From positions 1-14,551 of the forward strand of contig JAITCP010000071.1 in NCBI GenBank assembly GCA_031283025.1: 14,551 nucleotides of DNA, in the 5' to 3' direction. Position 1 is the first letter of the stretch; the number at the start of each line of letters is the position of its first letter. Position numbers and translations under genes: made by a program. The notes under the pieces are model-generated. The model saw only the letters and a program-made list of their open reading frames with translations. It ran no database searches and was not told the origin of the DNA. The stretch is from Spirochaetaceae bacterium. GTDB lineage: Bacteria > Spirochaetota > Spirochaetia > Treponematales > Breznakiellaceae. Below are positions 1 through 5,875 of this stretch, piece after piece.

Positions 1-71
1 TGGGCGGCGGGAAGAACACCCCTTCAGGCCGCAGAAAAAGCGTCCTTCAGGGGTAACCTTCCCGCCGCCCA
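1..71. repeat. GC-rich inverted repeat (long hairpin)
   Basis: Positions 1-14 are the exact reverse complement of 58-71 (core TGGGCGGCGGG / CCCGCCGCCCA). A second inner stem pairs ACCCCT at 18-23 with AGGGGT at 49-54. No T-run follows, so it is not a canonical terminator. It may be a dispersed palindrome or the end of an element that continues left of the window. The minus strand is open through it (a GTG-started reading Gly-Gly-Gly-Lys...), but no ribosome-binding site was seen, so no gene is called. Confidence 0.6.
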
Positions 72-416
72 CGTGGCAACATTACTCTAAAGCGTCCGTT
101 TTTTCAGTGCTTTCACTCCCTATGCGCTTCCTACAACCCCGGAAAAGCCCGGCAATTTCTGCGGGAGGGTAAAAGGCCGGAGCTTCCGAACAATGCGGGT
201 ATATTTGCGGGTGTAAAAGCGGGAATTTGCTGGGTTTTAAGCCCCGCTCTCGGACAATCCCCTCTTCCTCTTTCTTTGTGATCTCCTATAAAAAGTCAAC
301 CATCAAATAATCCTTTACTCCACTTTTTTCTCTTTTTCTCCGGCAACGCCAGCTTTTTTTACACTTTTCCCCCCTTCGTGCAAGGTCTTTCGGGATGAAT
401 ATGAAAGAAGAAAAGT
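72..416. other. Intergenic region without a recognisable gene
   Basis: No coding region can be supported here. It holds the motif AAAGCGTCCGT at 89-99 (also at 11246-11256), the dispersed repeat at 166-211, a small stem (AGCGGG 218-223 with CCCGCT 243-248), and a pyrimidine-rich stretch at about 260-375. The 19-codon frame 395-454 precedes and overlaps the nuclease-like gene and has no support as a gene. Confidence 0.5.
166..211 (+). repeat. Dispersed repeat, copy 1
   Basis: It starts AGGGTAAAAGGCCGGAGC and ends ATGCGGGTATATTTGCGGG, with a variable centre of about ten bases. The same conserved ends occur on the minus strand at 11164-11208 and on the plus strand at 11288-11334. The conserved ends, variable middle and intergenic position fit a small non-coding dispersed element, perhaps REP- or MITE-like. 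No family is recognised. Confidence 0.75.
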
Positions 417-485
417 ATGCCGCTTGCCCTAAAAAAACCGCCCAAACGAGCTGAACTTGACTTGCAAATAATAATTGGGGGGTAA
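417..485 (+). pseudogene. Out-of-frame N-terminus of the PD-(D/E)XK gene
   Basis: ATG 417 follows a purine-rich stretch (GAAAGAAGAAAAG, a weak ribosome-binding site). It opens 22 codons beginning MPLALKKPPKRAELDLQ and ending I-I-I-G-G, then a TAA at 483-485. The next frame over continues G-G-K-R-L-L-H-E-K from position 478. The two frames meet at six G (477-482), and removing one G joins them into one protein. This is either a real frameshift, a slippage site, or a sequencing error in a homopolymer. Confidence 0.6.
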
Positions 486-1485
486 GCGACTTTTACATGA
501 AAAAAATCACAAATTATACAAGCAACAATCACGGCTTTGCCATATACAGGGCAGGCTCAAAAGTAAAATTGACAGCCCTAAAGGAGTACCCATTGTGGAA
601 CTGAATCCGCTTGATACTGAGCCTCCGCATATACCCTGGCATCCTGCTTTTGTAGAAGCACTGCAAATGGAACTCCAGGATTATGAGGATGTGCTGGAAT
701 TCCATCCCGAATTCCAGCTTACTTCCGAACCTTTACGGATAGATTGCGTGGTAATCAAAAAGGCGAAAAATGTCGTTATTAAGAAAAACATTGCCGTCAT
801 ATTCCGGGAGTGGAATTTACTGGAATACAAAAGCCCTGATGATTATGTATCGGTAGACGATTTTTACAAAGTCTACGCCTATGCCTGCCTGTACGCTTCG
901 TTTAACAATATTCCCATTACCAGTCTGACGGTATCTTTCGTGGAAAGCCACCACCCCAAAAGGCTGCTCGATCATCTGGGAAAAGACCGTGGATACAAGG
1001 TTGCCGAAACCAGCCCGGGGATATATACTGTAAGCGGGGACATATTGCCGATACAGGTGATTAACAGCCGTAAATTGCCTGCGGAAGAAAATCTGTGGCT
1101 AAAAAACCTGAACAACGAGCATAACAGATTTACGATTGATCGGGTAAGCAATGAGATAGACAAACAAGGAAAAGCGGCGCGGTTAGCGGCGTATTTATAT
1201 GTGATAATAACAGCGAATTTTGCTGTTGCAAAGGAGGCTGCAAAAATGACCAATACGTTTGAAAGGTTTATGGAAGAAACCGGATTAGCCGCCAAGGCCC
1301 GTGCCGAAGGTGAAGCTAGAGGTGAAGCCAGAGGCCGTGCCGAAGGTGAGGTAAGGGGCCGTGCCGAAGGTGAGGTAAGAGGCATGGAAAAAGTGGCGCG
1401 TAATGCCCTTGCACAGGGGGCTACACCTGAGTTTGTACAGAAAATCACTGGGTTTGATATTCAGACCATTACCGGTTATAAATAA
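475..1485 (+). CDS. PD-(D/E)XK nuclease-like protein (Rpn/YhgA-type), start uncertain
   Basis: The frame is open from TTG 475 to TAA 1485 (336 residues). The core looks like a PD-(D/E)XK fold: D90 in L-R-I-D-C-V-V, then E117-Y-K119 in N-L-L-E-Y-K-S. A hydrophobic, tyrosine-rich helix (about 129-145) follows. The C-terminal third has RAEGE(V/A)RG repeats (about 276-303, partly a 24-bp tandem repeat) and a short helical tail, as in the Rpn/YhgA proteins often labelled putative transposase. Those are thought to be DNA nucleases that promote recombination, a role only inferred here. TTG 475 has no ribosome-binding site. One option is ATG 417 with a frameshift at 477-482. Another is GTG 595, eight bases after AAAGGAG (580-586), which would keep the whole nuclease core (297 residues). 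The stop codon lies in the terminator at 1480-1527. Confidence 0.75.
   Translation: MGGKRLLHEKNHKLYKQQSRLCHIQGRLKSKIDSPKGVPIVELNPLDTEPPHIPWHPAFVEALQMELQDYEDVLEFHPEFQLTSEPLRIDCVVIKKAKNVVIKKNIAVIFREWNLLEYKSPDDYVSVDDFYKVYAYACLYASFNNIPITSLTVSFVESHHPKRLLDHLGKDRGYKVAETSPGIYTVSGDILPIQVINSRKLPAEENLWLKNLNNEHNRFTIDRVSNEIDKQGKAARLAAYLYVIITANFAVAKEAAKMTNTFERFMEETGLAAKARAEGEARGEARGRAEGEVRGRAEGEVRGMEKVARNALAQGATPEFVQKITGFDIQTITGYK
1333..1380 (+). repeat. 24-bp tandem repeat, two units
   Basis: Units 1333-1356 and 1357-1380 differ only at the last base. They encode R-A-E-G-E-V-R-G twice, and degenerate copies lie just upstream (about 1299-1332). Copy-number change would keep the frame because the unit is 24 bases. 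Confidence 0.85.
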
Positions 1486-1536
1486 GGGAATCTCTAAAAA
1501 CTGAAGTTTTTAGGGATTCCCTTATTTATTTTTTTC
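1480..1536 (+). terminator. Strong rho-independent terminator between convergent genes
   Basis: Arms 1480-1502 and 1505-1527 pair over 23 bases with a single G.U wobble. A T-rich tract follows (1525-1536). The stop codons of both the plus-strand nuclease-like gene and the minus-strand regulator lie within the arms. The T-tract favours plus-strand termination; on the minus strand there is no clear U-run after the stem. Confidence 0.9.
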
Positions 1537-1911
1537 TTTCCTTCTTTCTGAAAATGCTTGTTTTATTAGCTCATTAATGGTTTGGTTTATTTCACCCAAA
1601 ATGTCCTGTTTTATGGCTGTTCTGACAACTTTTTCTATATTTTCAACAATAGCCTGCTCTAAATGCAGTAAAGCCCCTTCCGGCGTAGCCGAAGGGTCAA
1701 AAAGCTGGAATGTTTGTATATTAAGGGTTCTGGCAAGGCGATCCAGCATTTCTGGTGTGGGGAATTTTCGGGATATTTCTACCATAGAAAGATAATTAGC
1801 TGAAATTCCGGCTTTTTCTGCAAGCTTTTCCTGCGTAAAACCGTTTTTTCGCCGGTATTCTTTCAAATTTAGAGCCAGTATTTCCCTAATATCTACCATT
1901 TTCTTTGGCAT
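1522..1911 (-). CDS. XRE-family helix-turn-helix transcriptional regulator
   Basis: A 129-residue protein with an N-terminal Cro/C1-type (XRE) helix-turn-helix at about residues 10-67. Helix 2 is around TQEKLAEKAG and the recognition helix around SANYLSMVE, followed by PTPEMLDRLARTL. Residues 80-120 are predicted helical (ENIEKVVRTAIKQ...INELIKQAF) and could mediate dimerisation. The family binds DNA as dimers and often regulates itself. The start at 1909-1911 has AAAGGTAG four bases upstream on this strand; M5 is an alternative. The gene converges on the nuclease-like gene and diverges from the barrel gene at 2186, and an imperfect dyad lies between (1954-1975). What it controls is unknown; the neighbouring surface-protein genes are only a guess. 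Confidence 0.88.
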   Translation of the reverse strand: MPKKMVDIREILALNLKEYRRKNGFTQEKLAEKAGISANYLSMVEISRKFPTPEMLDRLARTLNIQTFQLFDPSATPEGALLHLEQAIVENIEKVVRTAIKQDILGEINQTINELIKQAFSERRKEKNK

Positions 1912-1953
1912 TTCTACCTTTTAGGCAAGAATACCCTTTTATTAGGTATTGAC

Positions 1954-1975
1954 TTACCGCTTATAAGATAGGTAA
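1954..1975. promoter_or_regulatory. Candidate operator/promoter dyad upstream of the XRE gene
   Basis: TTACC (1954-1958) and GGTAA (1971-1975) form an inverted repeat around the palindrome CTTATAAG (1960-1967). It lies 43 bases upstream of the regulator start. A plus-strand TTGACT at 1949-1954 abuts it and, with TAAACT at 1973-1978, could be a weak promoter toward 2186. Self-regulation by the XRE protein is an inference. Confidence 0.35.
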
Positions 1976-2051
1976 ACTTATTCATTAGGGTGGATTTTCT
2001 GTGTTTTTTGTGGTTTCACGGAGGGAATTCAGGAAATTGCCTAATAATAGT

Positions 2052-2113
2052 AAAAGCCGGATAGTTCCCCATAGGATTTATCCGGTGTTTTATACATCTA
2101 CCCGTATGGGTAG
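2052..2113 (+). promoter_or_regulatory. Two stem-loops in the leader of the first barrel gene
   Basis: CCGGATA (2057-2063) pairs with TATCCGG (2079-2085), flanked by AAAA and TTTT. CTACCC (2098-2103) pairs with GGGTAG (2108-2113). If transcription starts near 1980 these would fold in a leader of about 200 bases before ATG 2186. They could be an attenuator or an old terminator. No riboswitch class is recognised. Confidence 0.3.
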
Positions 2114-2185
2114 GTAATCAACCATGACGCGACCCGTAGGGTGTTAGCCTGTTATGGGGAGTCATTGATAAAAAGGAGCTTTATT

Positions 2186-3601
2186 ATGAAGAAAGTTTTG
2201 TTTTTGCTTATAACTGCTTTGGTTATTAGCGGCGCTGTTTGGGGCCAAACACCCCCCCCCCCTCTAGTCCCGGTCCCGGGGGCTGCTCTATCAGGCTTGT
2301 TTGACCGTTTCAACGCGGTACCGACAATATCAACCGAGGCGCGCTACAGCGCGGGTGTCTTTACTTCCGATGTGGACAATTATATTGGCATAAACAAGCA
2401 CGATCCCAAAATCGGGACGTTCTTTTTTCTGGGCGGTTACCCTTCCATTGGAAGCGTTGATTTTACACGCCCTATCACTTATGCGCTTAGCTTTGGGCTT
2501 GGAAAAACCTTTAAGGCTTTTTATCTGGGTGTGTACTATGGGGGTAGCCTTCTAGAAGCGGAAGGCTCACGTTACAAAGATGAGGATGGAGAAGGAAAGG
2601 AATCCGCATGGGCGTGGGAAAACCATCTGGCAGTATTGGTCCGCCTTACCGGTATTAACATAGGCGCGTTCCGTTTTGACTTGGTTGCGGATACTGACAC
2701 GGAGCTTACAACCTATAAAGGCAATATTATGGAAAAAGACAGAATTTCTTCCCCCTCCATTGCCCTTACCTGGGGCGGCTTAAAATTTGCCGGTATTGCC
2801 CCCTATGCTACCCTAGGTTATAAGTTTCCCGACTTAGTGATTGCGGGCGGAGGCGACCCATATAAACAACAAAAAATTTCATCAAACGGAGCGTTTGGTG
2901 TCCAATTGGGCGGAAAATATGATCTGGATAGTAACTCTTCTGTTTCCGCCGATACGGTCTTTACATACAGCTTTGCTACAAATCATAGCGGAGATATGGA
3001 TCCTCTTAAACCTTATAAAGAGGGCGGCGGTTGGAATGCCGGTCTTAAGCTCGGTTATTCCCAGATACTCCCCCTTGGCAAGGTTTCCGCGGGTCTAAAA
3101 CCTTCTTTACTGTTAGGGTATGTGTCTGAGTCCCATAAAACAACCTATCCCGACGCACCTCAATTGCCATCAAACAATTATTTTGAACTTGCGGGAAAAG
3201 TTGACTTAGGCGTTAAGTACCAGCATAGCGCTCTTTTAACCTTCTATACCGGCGCCAGCCTTTCCATTTTTGACTGGGTAACCCTCAGCCACTCCGGCGG
3301 CGACAGCGATAACAAGGATGACACTAAGCTATGGTTATTTAGGGGCTTAACCTGGGATGCATCCAAATTTAACACGAGCAACCACCTTGGCTTTGGCCTA
3401 ACCATTACACCCTCCGAGGGCTTTATCATCGGCCTTGGCCTTAACGGCTTGCTGGACAAGCTGTTCTACATTGATTTGAATGGAATGCAGGTTGGTACCG
3501 GAACTGACTTTAACGATTCCGAAGCTAACAATGTCGGAGATTGGGCTACCCATTTCCTTAGAGGCTTAAAATTCGATATTACTCTTAGTTACAAGATGTA
3601 A
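2186..3601 (+). CDS. Secreted, predicted outer-membrane beta-barrel protein with a poly-C switch tract
   Basis: A 471-residue protein. The start is ATG 2186, chosen because AAAAGGAG (2171-2178) sits seven bases upstream; an upstream TTG at 2141 lacks this. Residues 1-20 are a signal peptide with likely cleavage V-W-G|Q, without a lipobox cysteine. A proline stretch (23-26) encoded by eleven C (2252-2262) follows. The rest alternates Gly/aromatic-rich short strands (for example YALSFGLGKTFKAFYLGVYY and LGFGLTITPSEGFIIGLGL) and ends F-D-I-T-L-S-Y-K-M, as expected of an outer-membrane beta-barrel. No specific family is recognised. A terminator follows at 3644-3693, so it is probably transcribed alone. 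A one-base change in the C run stops translation at once (TAG 2265-2267 when one C is lost), suggesting on/off phase variation. Confidence 0.85.
   Translation: MKKVLFLLITALVISGAVWGQTPPPPLVPVPGAALSGLFDRFNAVPTISTEARYSAGVFTSDVDNYIGINKHDPKIGTFFFLGGYPSIGSVDFTRPITYALSFGLGKTFKAFYLGVYYGGSLLEAEGSRYKDEDGEGKESAWAWENHLAVLVRLTGINIGAFRFDLVADTDTELTTYKGNIMEKDRISSPSIALTWGGLKFAGIAPYATLGYKFPDLVIAGGGDPYKQQKISSNGAFGVQLGGKYDLDSNSSVSADTVFTYSFATNHSGDMDPLKPYKEGGGWNAGLKLGYSQILPLGKVSAGLKPSLLLGYVSESHKTTYPDAPQLPSNNYFELAGKVDLGVKYQHSALLTFYTGASLSIFDWVTLSHSGGDSDNKDDTKLWLFRGLTWDASKFNTSNHLGFGLTITPSEGFIIGLGLNGLLDKLFYIDLNGMQVGTGTDFNDSEANNVGDWATHFLRGLKFDITLSYKM
2252..2262 (+). repeat. C11 homopolymer inside a surface-protein gene
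   Basis: Eleven consecutive C, in frame, encode most of four prolines just after the predicted signal cleavage site. With ten C the next codons read CTC TAG. With twelve C the frame reaches TGA at 2302-2304. Only lengths equal to two modulo three keep the gene on. This is the pattern of slipped-strand phase variation, here inferred from sequence only. Confidence 0.8.
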
Positions 3602-3643
3602 CAATTCAGACTCCCCGCGTCCAGCAAGTTAAGTAAGGCCCCA

Positions 3644-3693
3644 TGTCCGGTGCCGCTGTCCTCCTACTTAGGCGGTGCCGGACACCTTTTTTT
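3644..3693 (+). terminator. Rho-independent terminator after the first barrel gene
   Basis: Arms 3644-3656 and 3672-3684 pair (GTCCGG with CCGGAC, two wobbles, then CCGC with GCGG) around a 15-base loop. Seven T follow at 3687-3693. Confidence 0.85.
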
Positions 3694-3759
3694 GGAAATA
3701 AAATTCCGTATGGAATTTTAAATAAGCCGGCAGGGCTCTAAACTGTAAAAGGAGTTTTT

Positions 3760-4335
3760 ATGAAGAAGGTACTTTTTGTTGTGGTTCTTGCAATGATTAT
3801 TGCAGGAGGTGTTTTTGCGCAAGCCAGAAGAGGCGCGCCTGCTGCTGCCAAAAACTGGATCTCCGGTGAAGTTGGCCTATTGGGCGCTGGTTCAAGGTAT
3901 GAGCGTATGCTTAGTTCCAATTTGTCAATTGGCGCAAACGTGTATTGGAATTCGCTCTTCTTTTTTTGGAACGAATTCGCAGTAGACGGTTCTTTCCGTT
4001 TTTATCCGGTACAAGCATCATGGGGAGGTTTTTTTGTGGGGGGCGCTTTAGGGTTTCATATCCATACCGGCACTTATCAGTATGAGTATGACTCTATCTG
4101 GGTATCCGGAGGCAGAGCTACTGGTACATGGTTTGGGAGTGTTTTCGGCGTAGCAATTACTCCGGAAGTGGGCTGGAAAATTGATGTCGGCGCCAAGAAC
4201 AAATTTTTTCTGTCGCCCGGCCTAAAACTGCCCGTAACATTTGGTATGCTGAGACCGTATTTGGGACTCAGTAAAAAGGAGTTTAAGGTAGGCTTTGGTG
4301 TTGTGCCGTATTTCGGCATGGGTTATGCCTTTTAA
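3760..4335 (+). CDS. Small predicted outer-membrane beta-barrel protein
   Basis: A 191-residue protein. ATG 3760 follows AAAAGGAG (3747-3754) by five bases. Residues 1-21 are a signal peptide (MKKVLFVVVLAMIIAGGVFA|Q) with an A-x-A-type site. Repeated short amphipathic Gly/Phe/Tyr strands follow (GLLGAGSRYERMLSSNLSIG, SFRFYP, GFFVGGALGFHIHTG, FGVVPYFGMGYAF), and the protein ends in phenylalanine, the usual C-terminal signal for barrel insertion. The size would fit an eight-stranded barrel. No exact family is recognised. It lies between two predicted terminators and is probably a single transcript, separate from the lipoprotein run. Its leader resembles that of the 2186 gene. Confidence 0.82.
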   Translation: MKKVLFVVVLAMIIAGGVFAQARRGAPAAAKNWISGEVGLLGAGSRYERMLSSNLSIGANVYWNSLFFFWNEFAVDGSFRFYPVQASWGGFFVGGALGFHIHTGTYQYEYDSIWVSGGRATGTWFGSVFGVAITPEVGWKIDVGAKNKFFLSPGLKLPVTFGMLRPYLGLSKKEFKVGFGVVPYFGMGYAF

Positions 4336-4359
4336 GCAGTACACAACATCATAAACTAT

Positions 4360-4416
4360 CAACGAATGACACGAATATTCGTAATAATTCGGGTCATTCG
4401 TTGACTCTTTATTTTT
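4360..4416 (+). terminator. Probable terminator after the small barrel gene
   Basis: Arms 4360-4376 and 4387-4403 pair over 17 positions with one mismatch (CAACGAATGAC with GTCATTCGTTG), loop 4377-4386. A T-rich stretch (ACTCTTTATTTTTG) follows. The T-run is interrupted, so readthrough into lipoprotein A is possible. Confidence 0.65.
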
Positions 4417-4432
4417 GAAAGGATTGTTTTCT

Positions 4433-4906
4433 ATGAGAGACTTATACAAACTAATCGGAACTATTGCCCTAATAGCGGTAATCGGGTTTTCTTTCGCCGC
4501 TTGCGGCAACGATTCAGGCAGAGGCGGCGGCAGAGGCGGCGGAGGTGGCGGCAACAACGCAAGCGTTGTAGATAACGCAAGCGTTGTGGACAACGCAAGC
4601 GTTGTAGGCACATGGACGGGAACATATACCGAAAAAGAGTCCGGACTTGATATGCCGACTAATATGACATACGTCTTTAACACAGACGGGACTTTTTCCT
4701 GCACAACAGAAACTGTATTTCTTGGTGTTTCTATTCCTATGTCGGCTGACGGGACGTATAACGTATCAGGCAATACCGTGCATGTAACTAATGGCAGTAG
4801 TGGAGTAACGGATACCGCGACAGTCAGCGGCAATACCATGACCATATCCGTCAGAAGAGGCGTCGATGGCCCTATAATTGATACGTGTACATTACGCAAA
4901 CAGTGA
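4433..4906 (+). CDS. Lipoprotein A, single lipocalin-like domain
   Basis: A 157-residue protein from ATG 4433, nine bases after AAAGGA; an in-frame TTG at 4415 has no ribosome-binding site. Residues 1-24 are a lipoprotein signal with lipobox F-A-A-C24. A flexible Gly/Arg tether (29-40) and three N-A-S-V-V(-D) repeats (42-58) follow. Residues 58-157 form a small beta-rich domain beginning V-V-G-T-W-T-G-T-Y and ending T-M-T-I-S...T-C-T-L-R-K-Q, in the style of lipocalin-like lipoprotein domains (family assignment by pattern only). C90 and C152 may pair. It would be lipid-anchored and exported. From 4591 its DNA is repeated with about 95 percent identity in gene B. First of five head-to-tail lipoprotein genes; ligand unknown. 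Confidence 0.85.
   Translation: MRDLYKLIGTIALIAVIGFSFAACGNDSGRGGGRGGGGGGNNASVVDNASVVDNASVVGTWTGTYTEKESGLDMPTNMTYVFNTDGTFSCTTETVFLGVSIPMSADGTYNVSGNTVHVTNGSSGVTDTATVSGNTMTISVRRGVDGPIIDTCTLRKQ
4556..4606 (+). repeat. 18-bp tandem repeat encoding NASVVD
   Basis: Units 4556-4573, 4574-4591 and a shortened 4592-4606 encode N-A-S-V-V-D, N-A-S-V-V-D, N-A-S-V-V. A single copy occurs at the matching place in gene B (5515-5529). It sits in the tether between lipid anchor and domain and can change length in frame. Confidence 0.85.
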
Positions 4907-4952
4907 TGCTGTGATCTGACACCGTATTAAAAAAGGAGTTTTATATGAAAAA
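4591..4952 (+). repeat. 362-bp direct repeat, copy 1
   Basis: Collinear without gaps with 5514-5875 at a constant offset of 923 bases; about 18 differences were counted by eye. It covers the lipocalin-like domain of A, its stop, the 38-base spacer, the AAAAAAGGAGTTTTAT start module and the first codons of gene B. Confidence 0.9.
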
Positions 4953-5028
4953 CGTATTCAAACTAATCGGAATTATCGCTCTTGCGGCGGTAATTGGGTT
5001 CAGTCTTGCCACTTGCGACAACGGTACA
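4945..5028 (+). repeat. Lipoprotein start/leader cassette, copy 1
   Basis: 84 bases from the ATG are identical to 8061-8144 in gene D. They encode the signal peptide through C-D-N-G-T. Identity drops where the glycine tether begins. Confidence 0.9.
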
Positions 5029-5829
5029 AGCGGTGGCGGTGGCGGAGGAGGAGGAGGAGGAGGAGGCGCCGGCCTTAACGGAACATGGGTCGATTCATCA
5101 GCAGGTGCAGAAGATATAGAAAAAATAGTCCTGACTAACGGCAATTTTACAATGACGCAGGGCAATACTGAAATTGTGAAAGGAACATATACCACCAGTG
5201 GAAATAACATAACGATGGCTATTACCCAAGTCATAGGGGCCTTATTGTTAGGTGAAGATATGCCGGACGGGGTGGAAATTTCACCATACCAATGGTATAC
5301 ACGACAGCAATTGAAGACGAAGATAATAAATTACTTTGTTGGGGAAGGATCATCCCAGTCTGAGGCAGAAGAACTTTTTAATGAGGAAATGTTACCGTTA
5401 ATGAATGAACTGTTTCTAACATATACCGGAACTTATAGCGGCAATAATCTGAATATGGAAGACGGCAGCACCTTCACTAAGCAGGGCGGAACTCCCGGTG
5501 GCGGCGGCGGCAGCAACGCAAGCGTTGTAGGCACATGGAAAGGAACATACACGGAAAAAGAGTCCGGACTTAATATGCCAACTAATATGACATACGTCTT
5601 TAACACAGACGGGACTTTTTCCTGCACAACAGAAACTGTAGTTTATGGTATTTCTATTCCTATGACGGCTGACGGGACGTATACCGTATCAGGCAATACC
5701 GTGCGTTTAACTAATGGCAGTAATGGAGTAACGGATACCGCAACAGTCAGCGGCAATACCATGACCATATCCATCAGAAGAGGCGTCGATGGCCCTATAA
5801 TTGATACGTGTACATTACGCAAACAGTGA
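4945..5829 (+). CDS. Lipoprotein B, two-domain protein
   Basis: A 294-residue protein; ATG 4945 follows AAAAAAGGAG. Residues 1-24 are the signal with lipobox L-A-T-C24. Twelve glycines (30-41, partly a GGA triplet run) form the tether. Domain 1 (about 43-180) begins L-N-G-T-W, contains KGTYTTSGNNITM and a helical insert around QWYTR...EAEELFNEEM, and closely matches the last 135 residues of E. A Gly-rich linker (181-190) leads to domain 2 (191-294), nearly the same as the domain of A. B thus looks like a fusion made by duplication. D25 after the lipid cysteine would retain proteins in the inner membrane of E. coli, but this rule may not hold in spirochaetes. Probably co-transcribed with A and C (38-base gaps). 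Function unknown. Confidence 0.88.
   Translation: MKNVFKLIGIIALAAVIGFSLATCDNGTSGGGGGGGGGGGGAGLNGTWVDSSAGAEDIEKIVLTNGNFTMTQGNTEIVKGTYTTSGNNITMAITQVIGALLLGEDMPDGVEISPYQWYTRQQLKTKIINYFVGEGSSQSEAEELFNEEMLPLMNELFLTYTGTYSGNNLNMEDGSTFTKQGGTPGGGGGSNASVVGTWKGTYTEKESGLNMPTNMTYVFNTDGTFSCTTETVVYGISIPMTADGTYTVSGNTVRLTNGSNGVTDTATVSGNTMTISIRRGVDGPIIDTCTLRKQ
5044..5064 (+). repeat. (GGA)7 triplet microsatellite
   Basis: Seven GGA codons in the glycine tether of lipoprotein B, flanked by GGC/GGT codons. Length changes would stay in frame and alter how far the domains stand from the membrane. Confidence 0.9.
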
Positions 5830-5875
5830 TGCGGTGATCTGACACCGTATTAAAAAAGGAGTTTTATATGAAAAA
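5514..5875 (+). repeat. 362-bp direct repeat, copy 2
   Basis: Second copy of 4591-4952, covering domain 2 of gene B, the B stop, the spacer and the start of gene C. Recombination between the copies would remove 923 bases, including domain 1 of B, and leave a functional A-like gene in front of C. Confidence 0.9.

Noticed and set aside
1..175. Frame 2 open from the window edge for 58 codons, possibly the end of a gene
   Set aside because: The sequence is mostly palindrome and repeat, and the translation (Pro/Arg/Ser rich) shows no recognisable pattern.
395..454. A 19-codon frame (MNMKEEKYAACPKKTAQTS) upstream of the nuclease-like gene
   Set aside because: It overlaps the N-terminal fragment at 417, whose reading joins sensibly to the main protein; nothing supports it as a leader peptide.
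972..1448. Minus-strand open frame of 158 codons opposite the nuclease-like gene
   Set aside because: It is the shadow of the RAEGEVRG repeats, giving a low-complexity Ala/Ser/Pro protein, with no ribosome-binding site.
475..1485. An active transposon carried by the Rpn-like gene
   Set aside because: No terminal inverted repeats or target duplications were found around it; the family name 'transposase' reflects old annotation rather than proven transposition.
4222..4899. Minus-strand open frame of 225 codons across the small barrel and lipoprotein A
   Set aside because: It spans two well-supported plus-strand genes and a terminator, and is rich in Pro from the Gly codons.
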